The notes under the pieces: generated by a model
Database searches by the model: none
What the model was told of the DNA's origin: nothing
What the model saw: only the letters and a program-made list of their open reading frames with translations
Position numbers and translations under genes: made by a program
Origin: Ascaphus truei
Lineage: Eukaryota > Chordata > Amphibia > Anura > Ascaphidae
Length of the DNA: 64,000 nt
Assembly: GCA_036426205.1 (NCBI GenBank)
Contig: CM071587.1
Location: forward strand, 3,859,958 to 3,923,957
Direction of reading: 5' to 3'
Shown here: one piece after another, positions 51,701 through 62,600 of the stretch
How the letters are laid out: every line of letters starts with the position of its first letter
How positions within the stretch are numbered: the first letter of the stretch is position 1

Positions 51701-54700
51701 CATGAGGTAGCTTGGATTGCTTTAGAGACTCCAGTGAAACACTTTGTGTTCCAGCTCGCTGTCCAATCAAAGCAACAGCGGCAGAAAGTTGCTGAGATAA
51801 ATGGGCCCCCAATGCTTTCAGTGGATCTGTGGCTGCAGCTATTGACGGGTGCAAGGAGTTGGGTGCCATCATGGCAATCTGGATGCGGATTTGTTCAGTG
51901 AGCTGAATTTGTTGCAGCTGTTGCTGCTGCAAGCACACCAGTTGTTCGAGGATCATAGGAATAGCATTGGGATTGGTTGTTGAAGACGTCGCAACACCAC
52001 CTGATGTATGTTGATTTACAGCCACCTTAGTGCTATTAATAGTCTGTAAAGTCACATTAGTGTTGGGTACATTGGTTTTCGGCAAGTAGCCAAGACCATT
52101 GGTCTTAGGAGTGGCCTGAGGGGCTGTTTTATGAAAGGTATCCACCTTATCTTCCATCTTCTCTGCAGAAGCTGTAGCGCTCTTTGACGGAATGTCCTTC
52201 TCAGTAGGATTCGCCACTGGCTCAGACTCGCCGCCAGGAGAGGTTTCAGGGTAACCCTGAGGTGGCATCACCCCTTCCCCGTCATTCATTATCAGGACAG
52301 GGGGATTTTTAGTACAGTTCTTTTTGTGCTCAAGAAATTCAGACTGCTCAAAGAACTCGGCACAGCATCGGTCACAGATGCGAGTCTCTTCCGTCCTGCA
52401 TCTTTTTACGTCTCTTTCACCATCGCCATCACTCGGGCAATCTTGCTGATCAGCTACAAAGAATCGAAAGAAGAAAAAAAGTTAACATAAAATAGGCATA
52501 ACCATTAAGAAAAGCCAGATGTTTACCCTTCCATACATTTAAAAAAAAAAAAAAATTATATTTTATTTATAGTATTTTAATCTGACCACAAGTAATTTGC
52601 GCCACAAATGTTATAAAAGGGTGCTGTAGTTCTCCCCCCGCCCCCCACACCCGCGTCAGGTTCTCAGGATATATCTGCTTCAGCACAGGTGGCTCAATCA
52701 GTCCCCGCTTCAGCACAGGTAGCTCAGTCCTAAATAAATCCTGGCTTCAGCGCAGCTGTCTCTTCAACTGAGCCTGATTGCACCACCTGTGCTGAAGCAA
52801 GGATATCTTGAAAACCTGACCTGTTGGGGGAAGGGGGAGGTTGAGCAGATTTAAACCAATGGATGCTGTTCCGTCTATTAGTTCTGTACCTGGGAAACTT
52901 ATAGCAAATAAACCTGAAAGCTCCATTACCCCGATTATTATTTTTTTTTCAATACACACCCCAAAAATACCAGGACACCTTTGTTCCTGGTGCTCCCAAG
53001 AGCCATCGGAGGTTATTTGCAAAAGGTCTGATTAACACACCCAGTGTGGGTTTAAGTACCATCCCAGTCAATGGTGGTTAACACCGGATTAGGCATGTTG
53101 GCTTGTCAAAGACCTTAGTGGATAACCCCCTTACCAGTTATAATTATTGCACGTCGCAGATTGAAGCTATTTTGCACCTTCATCCAAAACCGACCTAAAG
53201 TTAGATAGGAACCAGTTTCACTCCACAAAGCAGACGCGTTGCCGATTAACAGGTGTATGAAATAATGGCCATTGAATGGCTTTCCGCCTTGGTCCCAGTT
53301 AGTTATGCTGGCTGCCGCTCACAGCTTTAACCACTTAGCAGATAAATGTATTTATAAAATGTTGCCAGGAAGCAATACATTGAGCATTAACTCATTTTTC
53401 CAAGTATGTCCCGGGCACAGAGTTATAACAGATACATAGTTACATTAGGTCAGGGTTTTTCAACAGTCGTTTCTAGGAACCCTTGGGTTCCCCAGACATC
53501 CCTAAAGGGGTCCCTGCAATTTTCTGGTCATTTGAAAAGTGTATCAAATACAGAAGAATTTACAATGTATCTGATCTCAGACGCGCTATTAGATGGGGTT
53601 GGGGTTTCTTACAATGCATCTGATCTCAGACGCGCTATTAGAGAAGGTTGGGGTTCCTCAGAATTTCTTATGGTTCCTCAAAAAAAAAAAAAAAAAACAA
53701 GTTGGAAAATTAGGTCGCCGTTATAGTGGCTGCGTGCACGCAGCGAAAACAAAATGTGTTCCTCAGTGTGCGCAAGCGTTTTTTTTTAAAATACAATATG
53801 GGGGTGTTTTCATGCGACGGCCACATCACATGAGCGGTTCAGCCAATAAGGGCAAACCAGCCCGGTGACGCGTCCGCTACCCCTCCCCCACAGTGTATGT
53901 TTCACGTGAGTGACAGGCCCACGTGACATCATGCACCGTGTCCCTACTACTCTGTCTGAGGAGAAAAGCGGCATCAAATCTAATCAAGCCACACACACAC
54001 ACACACAAAAAATGGAGTTCGACACCTATGGTCTAAGCCAGGGCTGCACAGATGTCTCCTACCTCATCATCGACCCGTCGCCATAGCAATGTGCGTCAAA
54101 TGACGTGATGTCACGACCCAGCGCGTGCTTTGACGCTGGATATTAGGTATGGGGGGGAGGGGGTTGCGAGAACGGGCTGGCAGGCAGGGCACAGTACAGA
54201 AAGTTTGCACACCCCTGTTCTAAGCTATTGGAGCGCTTCATTTGAGAGGGAGTTTTAAAAGGTTGGTCTTAAAAAGGTGGAGAGAGGGTGCCCAGACGTC
54301 CCGGTTTTACTGGGAACAGTAGCGGATTTAAACAAAAACAGCACCCGTATGTTCCCATGGCAACGTGAAGTCATGCGCTGGCCGCTCGCAAAAGGCTCAG
54401 AAAGCCGCCTCAAATTCTGCCACCTTAGGCCCGGGCCTAGCAGGCACAATGGGAAATCTGCCACCGCTTGGGAAAGTTGCGTTTTTTCGGACTTTGTCCC
54501 GGGTCCCGACTTTTTGGGCAACTGTCCCGGTTTAAAATAAATAAATAAATTTTAAAAAAAAATATTCGGTGCTCGCCTTTCGCGCAGAATTTTGGTACGG
54601 GACAAATGTGGTCACCCTATGCTTGGCGGATACCAAGTGTGAGGGAAATTACAGGCAAGGGGCAGGCAGTGAGGGAAAAGGGTTTAAGGCGAGCAGTAGA

Positions 54701-57700
54701 GGTGAAAGGGATGGAAAGGAGACAGCTATGGACGGAGCGCAGAAGACGAGTAGGGGCATAAGCGAGAGATCAAAGCTGATATGTAGGGAGGAGCAGATAA
54801 GTGGAGAGAATCAGAAATTTGATGGGAAGCCAGGCGAGGGATTTAAATACATAGAATTCAGCCCCACAGTTTAATTGTCTCATACTATAATCATAAGTTG
54901 TTAGTATGAAAGGTGAAATATAGTACAGGCATACCCCGCATTAGCGTACGCAATGGGACCGAAGCATGTATGTAAAGTGAAAATGTACTTAAAGTGAAGC
55001 ACTCCCTTTTTCCCCACTTATCGATGCATGTGCTGTACTGCAATCGTTATATACGTGCATAACTGATGTAAATAACACATTTGTAACAGGCTCTATAGTC
55101 TCCCCGCTTGCGCACAGCTTCGGTACAGGTAGGGAGCAGGTATTGCTGTTCAGGACGTGACGACAGGCGCATGCGTGAGATGCAGTTTGCCTATTGGGCG
55201 ATATGTACTTACTCGCGAGTGTACTTAAAGTGAGTGTCCTTAAACCGGGGTATGCCTGTACTTAGCAACAGTATTATATGATTTATCATGGTGCAAAAAA
55301 TTTTTTTACAAAGTACATACTCCGTGTCAAAGTGTCCTAGTGCAACAATTATAAGACTCCTTTCAACAACCACACATTATGCAAATTGCAATTTATAATC
55401 CAATTGAAATATTCAATAGCTGCCAAAAAGAGTTAATTTGTTTAAAATAAACGACCCCAAAGTTTGTTTTGAAATCTGTCTCCCAGCTGCCAAAACAGAT
55501 TAAACAATCTGCACTTAACCTAATCAAAAAGGTCAAAATGCAACTTATTGTGTGTACCAGTTTTATAGCCAAGAGACAGATCACAAAACCGACACGTTTT
55601 AGGCACCGCTCACATGTATAAAGGAAACCCTACACGTTTAGGGTCAGAGACATGGGGGGGGGGGGGGGGGGAAGACAAAGCTGTCAATACCCCAAAATGT
55701 CAGCGACTGCAAGAGAAGAGTTCGGTACGTTAAAGAGTTCGGATTTCTTTTTACACGGGAGTGAACCCGGGGGTCTCTGGAGCTGAACACAATTCCCTTC
55801 AGCTCAGGACACCCCGCTTCCAGAGATACTTACCTCCGTAGGGGGGTGCTGGTAGCTGCTTCAGCTCAGTACCAGGGCGTTTGAAATCTCCCGCGCCCTG
55901 CGGGCCAATAGGAGGCCGTGATGTCATCGGGTTCAGCTTCCTATTGGCCCGTGTACTGCGGGAGCTTTAAAAAGCCAAGGTAATATCTCTGGAAGCAGGA
56001 GGTCCCCAGAGCTGAAATTAATGGGGTTCACCCCCCCCCCCCCCACACACACACTTTTTAAAAAGCAGCAGTCCCTCCTTGAAGGAAAAAAGTGTACCAA
56101 CGCCAGCGATATGTTTGAAGGGGGTTACATATGGGCGGATCTTTTTATTATTAAAAATCAGATGCCTACAAGCAATTATTTTTTAATTTTGCTTTATTAA
56201 CATGGCGAGGGGGTTTGATGCAAAGACTTCTCCATTTTGTGCAACGTCACACAATTGCTCAAGAATTTTCACAGACAAAAAGGCCCTCCCTCCGCTCTCC
56301 TTTATCTCACCCTGTTCTTATCTGAGCCAATAAACAAAAGTAGATGAAGCATCCGAAGGCCTCAAAAAACAGAAAGATCCGGGCTCAAGACCATTCATTT
56401 TTTTATTTTATTTGGGGGGGAGGGGTATCTGATGTCACAAGACATCACCCAAAACTCCATCTATAAAACATTATAGACGCCCATGCAAAGTCATCTGTGA
56501 CCATGTTTTTGGCCGCTTCTACTTCCGAAAACACCCATCCTATTTGTGGTTAAATAGCATTTGAACCATGTTCAAAACATACGTCCGACAAAATGGTGCT
56601 ACTAGAAACTGTTATTTAAGCTACGCAACATATCACATTGTTACGGCCTAACGAATTGCGACGGTCTTCGGTTAGCGAGTGTGGAGCTTAAAGCGAAAAA
56701 TATTCTCAGCTCTGTAATCATCCCAGCACCCAAATGTCCAGGCAAGACATTAAACTGGCATTTTTACCCAGTCTAAACATTGGAAAAAATAAAATGAAAC
56801 AGTTATTGCAAGTTAAGGTTTGTGCATTGTACTCCGTGTTGTAACATTTGACTACACAGCAAAATGCAAACTATAGCTCATGATTAAAGAACACGGGGTT
56901 AAGGGGGGGGGGAAAGAGATAGAAAAAAATGCCTTTTCATTAATGATAAAAGCAGAGCTCCAGAAGCATCCATTGCTTGCCATCTCCACCCCTGAATTTC
57001 TGGAATGTTATCTCTCAGCATCTAGTTATCCAATAAGTTAGAAGAATGCAGCTCAGTCAGCAGGGGTTTAGATTTAAATCACCAACAAATGGATGGGGGA
57101 AAATGCAAAAAAACACTATTGTTAATTACGCTGTGTTTACAGCATGCACCAAGAGCAACCCCCTCCAATTATAACAGCACAAAGATAAATAAAATATATA
57201 TTGTCGTGTATGCAGATACAAATACCAATTTTAAAATGGTGTAAAAAGAATTGTAATAATGTATGCTAATTGCACAAAGTAACCCCCTCTCCAATTCACT
57301 TAAAGCAGCAAATTCGAATTAAAACAAAAATAAATAAAAAAAGTTTGAGACACCTATCAAACTATAAAGAAGTTAGTCATACAACTTATTAATTTAATGA
57401 AAATCTAAAAAAAGGATGTTCAGTTGTTCCAAGATTTAAAAAAATTTTTTAAAAAAATAAATAAAAAAATAATAAAATAAAAAATTATATTACACATTTT
57501 ATTTTTTAAACAGGGTTTTTATTCATTAAAGGCATCCGTTTTCAATCACTTTCAATGAACACGTACGTACTCCTAATAATTAACCATTTTTAACCAAGGT
57601 TTAACGCTCGCTAGTCCAAATGAACATATGCAGACAAAAAAATTAAAACACAGTATATGGCTCTAGATATATTAAAATCGGCTTCACTTTTTGTGCAACT

Positions 57701-60187
57701 ACAACACAAGTCTACAGGAATAAACTAGCAAGGTATGTTTGCCATGGAGGTTCAAGCTTATAAGAAATCCGATAACCCACCACAAAAGGTGCCTTAACTG
57801 TCACTCACTGGGTTTAACGCACCAACCTGGCAAGTAAAGTTGCCTCAGCAGGGAGATGGGAAATGGCTGCACACACCAGAACATCACCAGGCAAAGAAAA
57901 AAAACAGACACACCTGAAGACAGGGAAACCCCACTACTGGATTCGTCCTTAGTAATTACATCCAGCAAGTCCTGGGACCGTGAGCGAGCGTGGTGCAGAC
58001 TGCCCGTCACACTAATACGGTGTTTAAGGCTCAAACCTTGCTGCCAAGGTCAATTGTATGAGAGTCCTAATTGCAAGTTTGACATCAGCATACCACCCAC
58101 AGCAGGCAGGAGGCGGCAAAGGTTACCACCGCAGCTCTGTCAAAAGCATCACATTGGGGGAACAGAGAGAGGGCCTCTATTCCGTTTCGCTTAACCCCCT
58201 CAGTGTCAAGAGGAGCCGTCCACTGACCGGGCCTCCCTCCGGCAGGCTAGCGGTTACAAGTTTTTAAGCAGTTTTCTCCCCCCCGAGTTGGGAAGGGGAT
58301 TTCGTTACGACAATAGCAACAGCACAAAAACCTAAAAGGCGAGCGCATGGTGGCGGCGCTGCGTGCGCACTTCCGGGACACTTGCCCGATCTGTCTACGG
58401 TAATTCCTCAAGTGCCCGCGGCGCTGCGCCGACGCTGCTACCTTTTGCCGAGACTCCTCAATTTTACATTTTGCGCTGCAGTCGCGTGATGTCAGCTGGT
58501 TCAGCCAATGAGGGCGAACCAGCTCCGTGAATCGTTCGCCACGCAATCTCCTGCAGCTAACGCACACATAGCTGGGGCTGCAGGCGTACACGCGCGCCCG
58601 CGCCACAACCATGAGCGCGGCCTAAGGCTTGGACGCAAGTGCTGGTCGTCCAATTTGAGCCATTGAGCTTAGTACGGAGGCGCGTTTTACACAATGTAGA
58701 AAGAAAAAAGCAGAGCTAAGAGATGCAGGTAAGGCAGGTCTGGAGAGGTGTGGGAAGGTGTGTGCTCAGTGTTACTTATTAGAAGACCGGGGTGCTCAAC
58801 GCCAGTCGTCCCCCCCTCCCCCAACAGGTCAGTTTCTCAGAATATCCCCCTGCTTCAGCACAGTCGGCTCAGTCTTCGACAGCCACCTGTGCTGAAGCAG
58901 GGAGATCCTGAAAACCTGACTTTGGAGAGGGGGGGGGGGGGTAAAGAGACGTGATTTGAGGACAGGAGCACCCCTGGAATAGAACATACCAAGCGCACAT
59001 TGAGGGCTAACGCTACTGGGGAAAAATAATAATAATAATAATAAGCAACTTTCGATGTTTTCATAATTTGAACGTTTCCATACAAAGAAGACAGAATATA
59101 CGATCAGGACCCAAAACATGCATCTTAATTCAGAACGTCACACTGAAGTGGTAGGTTAAGGGCACCATTTGCTTTGTTACCATATGGTGTCAAAGTGGGT
59201 TATTGACAACAGCCAAACTCCTTCCGTGATAAATTAGGTTTGTAAAGAGTTCCAATATAAATCACTCTAAGCCAAACCAGTTCTGTACCGGACTGGCCAG
59301 TTTCGTTTGTCTTTATCTGGAGGGGTGGGAGAAACTGCACGTCTCTTGATATTTTTGAAAAATCAGTGAGGATTGAATACGTCCAGATCTTCAATATATC
59401 TCTACATTGCCCGTTCAATGAGATATAAATATATTTTATTTGTTAACCTCTACAAACCACAGGGTAAAAAGATAAAGACAGACAATATTGTATTACTGTT
59501 AAGTGTCAGGTTCTCTTGTATGACAAACAATCTACAAATTAGACTTATTTCAGAATTATCTCGTCTTATCTAGTCACAAAAAGTTCAGTGGAAGTCTTTA
59601 GAAGATTAAATGCAGAGATTATGGGGGGTATTCCAGTATCTGATGAATAAGCAAGCGTTTGCTGACCTTCCTTTGTTAAAATGCTAATTTACAATATGGT
59701 GGTATTGTAGTCACAATCCCACCTGCTGATTTCTTGACCCTGTTAATTGCTAGCAGGATTTGCACAAAAAAATAAAATAAAAAATAAAATAATTGCATTG
59801 TTCTCAAAAAAGGTGGGTCTGGAATGGAGTTGCAAATTAGATTTCTAAATGTTTGCGGCTAAAAGTGGAAACTATTTGTAAATGCCAGATGGAAATTAAT
59901 AAATCGTTTAACCGGATTTAAAATACAGATTTATTTTAGCATTGCATTTTGAGAAAAAAATAAAAAATAAAAAAATAAATTAAAAAAACCTTCATGTACC
60001 TAAAAACATAAATAAATGTATTAACATTGCATTTCACACCAAGAGATTCTCTAAAGTTGGATGGAATTCAGATTGACGAGACTTCATCAGCAAGGTGTTA
60101 AAAAAAAAAAAAAAAAAGGAAAGATTTGTATTTCATGTAGGTGAAAACAAACGTCCACTTACAGTATGGTGGAGAATAAAAAAGCGC

Positions 60188-60233
<46 letters not shown>

Positions 60234-62165
60234 ATTTGTCCAAAAAAAATAATTATTAAAAAAAAAAAAAAAAAAAAGTCACCAAGCTAATTGGTACTGT
60301 CCAAGTGCCCCTACATTACCTATAGGTGGCGCAAGAGTATAAGGGCTGAGATGAACCAGACCCTGTTTAGGATCAATGTTGGATCAAAGTGATAATGCAG
60401 GACTGTATATTTAAATACAACGTTAATCTGAAGTACTCCCTTCTGGGCATGTAGGGGGAGAGACCATTAATTAAATTCGATGCAGAAAGTTGGAAAACAC
60501 CAGAGCATTTATCCCCAAAACCTGTGACATGATGATGTGTTGAATGGCACCAAAGCCAAGAATAGTTTGGGAACAAGTTTTTTTTTTTTTTGCAGCAGCA
60601 CCCCCCCGAGGGGGGGGGGGAGAGTTTAGGGGGCAAGTAGGACTGGAAAGGGAATACTTAATTGTGCTTTCTTTGCAGTTCCTACGGGTGAAACCCCCAG
60701 CAGTGTGCAGAGATTTACATGTGGACACAAGAGTACCTCCATCCCCCACCCAAACCATATGCACAAAAGAAAAAAAAACACAGCCATGCATTAAACATGG
60801 CTTTTATATATAGTCTTCTGGTCAGACCCTTTCTGGAGTTAATAGTAACTGACCCTAAAAAAGTAAATTAAAAAAAAATAAAAAATACAAGAGTAAAGAT
60901 ACTAAAAAAACATTTTTTTTTTAAAACCTGTATGCATTTAGAGTTAACCAACTAAAAATCAATATGATGCTCCCAATAATTAAATCTAGCCATTTAGAAA
61001 TAGATCACTTAAAATATTGCACCCAGTGCATTATCCATGTACTAGTAACATGACCTAATTAAATATCAACACGTTGCTCCAGAATAAAGAAGTTAAGGTA
61101 TATTTCTGGTTTTACTGTAAAAATGTTAATTTAAGTTTCACAAACAAATAAGCCACCTGGACCAAAAATATGCTACCTTTTCTCCCAAAATGAGTTACAC
61201 AGAAACCTAGCAAACCCCCCCCCAAAAAAAAAAAATATTCGCAACAAATGCAAAGCTCCCCGACTGATATGAATATAAATAAATATAAAAGCAGCACGCC
61301 TCCCTATAAGTGCAGACACCAACACGATATACACAGAAGGCAATCTATAGGTGTTGGTGTATAGTACACTTGATTTTAACTATATTGATCCTCGATCGTC
61401 CCTTATCAAATAATAATAATAATAATAATAAATCTGCAAGGTCCCAATGTTGAAGCAGGTAAAGCGGATCCTGTAATAAGATCACAGGGAGGGTATTTGG
61501 GGAAATGATGGCTGGGAGGTCAGGCAGCAGAGGTCCGGGTGACCATCACACCCCACAGAGACCACCCCCCCCTCCCCCAAATAATAGCCAGTGATCCCTA
61601 CAACACAGGTGCTGCGGAGGGGGGGGGGGGTGGTGGTGGAGATCACCTACCGGTAACACTATCGGGATACGATCACAAGTAGAGTCGCGATCTATCCGGA
61701 CAGATCGGCGTTTAGAAGCCATACACACACTAATAAGATCCCACCGCTTTCTAATACTGTACACAACAAGCAACACACACAAAGCCAATATACACACACA
61801 ACAGATCGAGGGGGGGTGGGGGGGTCTCCATCCTGGGCCAGCACCCCCGCTAACATCCCTTTAATAAAAAAAAAACCTGTCCTGATATAACAAAAAAAAT
61901 AATAAGCGAAAGAGTCCTACTTGCAAAATAACCCTAGGTTGGGGTCACCACCCTGTGATCCAGTGGTCAGCCTGGGGAGGGAGGGGGTCAGCGCCAGTGC
62001 CACCACACCCCAAATAATAATAAATAATAATAATAATATATAATAATACCAGCAGCACACGTGATGTGCTGCAGAGCAGCAGCCCCCCCTGTACTCACCA
62101 GACGCCTGTAGGAGCTGCCCCTCGGAGTTGATGTGCTGGGGTTTCGCCTGCTTGCGCCTGGACAT
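48294..62165 (-). CDS. sall4: sall4, spalt-like transcription factor 4, complete coding region in four exons
   Basis: Nuclear C2H2 zinc-finger factor that recruits NuRD and controls pluripotency, germ-cell and limb programmes (family knowledge). Coding exons on the minus strand are 62099-62165, 50000-52453, 49466-49737 and 48294-48713, 3213 nt or 1070 residues; human SALL4 has 1053. In order: NuRD-recruiting [12 protein letters not shown]-terminus; C2HC finger (C49, C52, H65, C69); Gln-rich dimerisation stretch (about 189-217); finger pair at 360-380 and 388-408; finger triplet at 547-567, 575-595 and 607-627; C-terminal pair at 889-909 and 917-937. The SALL1/SALL3-type extra finger pair between triplet and C-terminal pair is absent. 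That absence and the C-terminus [10 protein letters not shown] identify SALL4. Confidence 0.97.
48714..49465 (-). other. sall4: sall4 intron 3 (752 bp)
   Basis: GTAAGT donor and TTTTTGAAG acceptor. No repeat recognised. Confidence 0.9.
49466..49737 (-). CDS. sall4: sall4 coding exon 3 (residues 841-931), C-terminal zinc-finger cluster, first part
   Basis: The acceptor TTTATAG at 49738 and donor GTAAGT at 49465 give 272 nt, ending in phase 0. It encodes finger [19 protein letters not shown] with HTGEKPF linker, then the start of the last finger ([15 protein letters not shown]). The last finger is completed by exon 4, as in other vertebrate SALL genes. The cluster is homologous to the one known to bind AT-rich DNA. 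Confidence 0.97.
49738..49999 (-). other. sall4: sall4 intron 2 (262 bp)
   Basis: GTAATT donor and TTTATAG acceptor. No repeat seen. Confidence 0.9.
50000..52453 (-). CDS. sall4: sall4 coding exon 2 (residues 23-840), main exon with C2HC finger and two zinc-finger clusters
   Basis: The acceptor TCTTTGTAG at 52454 restores the frame (G|CT). The exon encodes the C2HC finger, the Gln-rich [18 protein letters not shown] coil, the pair CKFC/CNIC fingers with the SALL linker HTGERP, and the triplet ECLIC, CKIC and SCPIC fingers. An [14 protein letters not shown] segment precedes the GTAATT donor at 49999. IKAEHFE and IKEEP fit SUMO-acceptor consensus sites (inference). Ser/Pro-rich linkers vary from human, as is usual for the family. 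Confidence 0.97.
52648..52850. mobile_element. fold-back MITE in sall4 intron 1
   Basis: GCTTCAGCACAGGTGGCTCA on the left with a tandem extra unit, and complement TGTGCTGAAGCAAGGATATC on the right. Confidence 0.7.
53446..53690 (+). mobile_element. dispersed element carrying two 49-bp satellite units
   Basis: GGTCAGGGTTTTTCAACAG and GGAACCCTTGGGTTCCCC at the left, CCCTGCAATTTTCTGGTCAT, then two 49-bp units (53567-53665) in the orientation opposite to the arrays at 19740 and 28585, then TTCCTCAGAATTTC. It is the low-copy relative of the 49-bp satellite. Confidence 0.75.
53715..54240. mobile_element. GC-rich MITE-like repeats in sall4 intron 1
   Basis: GGTTCAGCCAATAAGGGCAA with CGGTGACGCGTCC (53838-53872) and the GCGTCAAATGACGTGATGTC unit (54094-54113), related to 11764 and to 1-240 respectively. 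Ends are not resolved. Confidence 0.5.
54283..54625. mobile_element. hAT-like repeat with GGGTGCCCAGACGTCCCGG / GTGGTCACCCTA edges
   Basis: The beginning and end (AGGGTGCCCAGACGTCCCGG, TTTGTCCCGGGTCCCGAC, AATGTGGTCACCCTATG) resemble the common vertebrate 'vector of GTCCCG' DNA repeats. The class is uncertain. Confidence 0.4.
54926..55258. mobile_element. Tigger/pogo-like MITE, CAGGCATACCCC termini
   Basis: The same as 40196-40517, TA-flanked (54924-54925, 55259-55260). In sall4 intron 1. Confidence 0.8.
55740..56090. mobile_element. family C MITE in sall4 intron 1
   Basis: GCCAATAGGAGGCCGTGATG, TCATCGG and CTTCCTATTGGCCCGTG give the CCAAT-CRE-ATTGG layout. The end has AAAAGCAGCAGTCCCTCCTT and a poly-C run. 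Confidence 0.6.
56091..58240. other. sall4: sall4 intron 1, AT-rich, no recognised repeat
   Basis: No exon or repeat family seen. An A-rich stretch lies at 57400-57500. Low repeat content next to a developmental gene makes it a candidate region for conserved non-coding elements, which is inference. Confidence 0.4.
58250..58622. mobile_element. GC-rich MITE in sall4 intron 1
   Basis: The right end GAGCGCGGCC is followed by TAA (58623-58625). Interior GGTTCAGCCAATGAGGGCGA and GTCGCGTGATGTCAGC. The left end is unresolved. Confidence 0.55.
58785..58975. mobile_element. fold-back MITE in sall4 intron 1
   Basis: GGTGCTCAACGCCAGTCGTC on the left, AGCACAGTCGGCTCAG and the inverted CCACCTGTGCTGAAGCAGGG centre, and a poly-G run near 58930. 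Confidence 0.65.
59000..62098. other. sall4: sall4 intron 1, 5' part: AT-rich with homopolymers
   Basis: Contains poly-A runs (60191-60231, 60259-60277), AAT repeats (61408-61430) and G runs (60609-60620, 61618-61631). No MITE family recognised. The GTGAGT donor is at 62098. Confidence 0.5.
62099..62165 (-). CDS. sall4: sall4 coding exon 1 (residues 1-22), NuRD-binding N-terminus
   Basis: ATG at 62165 opens [16 protein letters not shown], the conserved 12-residue NuRD (RBBP4)-binding peptide followed by a short acidic tail. A GTGAGT donor lies at 62098, leaving phase 1. The start is certain because the SALL N-terminal motif begins at this methionine. Confidence 0.97.
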
Positions 62166-62600
62166 GTTACAAGCACCAGCAGTAATATAGTAACAATTAT
62201 TCCCTTCTTCACAACAAATTCCAAGAGTTGGGAACTCAATCCCCCCCCCCTCCTCACCCCCCTCTCTCTCACCCCCTCCCCTGTGTCAGCTGGGACCGCG
62301 CATGTCACACTAATTATGATTATCAATAATGCATTGCGATTTATCATGAGTCCCTGACAGCTGATTGGCCTGGGTCCAGCAAACTCACAGATTATTCAAA
62401 TCAGGGGCTATTGATCAAGGGGAGCGGAGGAGTCTGGGAAATGTAGTTTTTTTTTGTAGTCCAATGCAACAATGCATGAACTTTGCATGCTGTGTGTTTC
62501 TTTGTGGATCACCAACACCCTCCCCCCCCCCCACAGGATCTTATCATTATTATTATTATTATTAATAATGATTATTTTAAATCTCCCAGTAAACACAAAT
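62166..62600 (-). promoter_or_regulatory. sall4: sall4 proximal upstream region: 5' UTR and candidate promoter
   Basis: An inverted CCAAT box (ATTGG at 62364-62368, reading CCAATCAGCTG on the gene strand) lies about 200 bp upstream of the ATG. A TTTGCAT octamer-like site is at 62482-62488. No clear TATA box is seen. Pyrimidine-rich runs at 62238-62280 probably belong to the 5' UTR. The transcription start is not determined. Confidence 0.45.

Noticed and set aside
49587..51901. Open frames on the plus strand opposite sall4 exons 2 and 3
   Set aside because: They are shadows of the conserved sall4 coding strand; no independent support.
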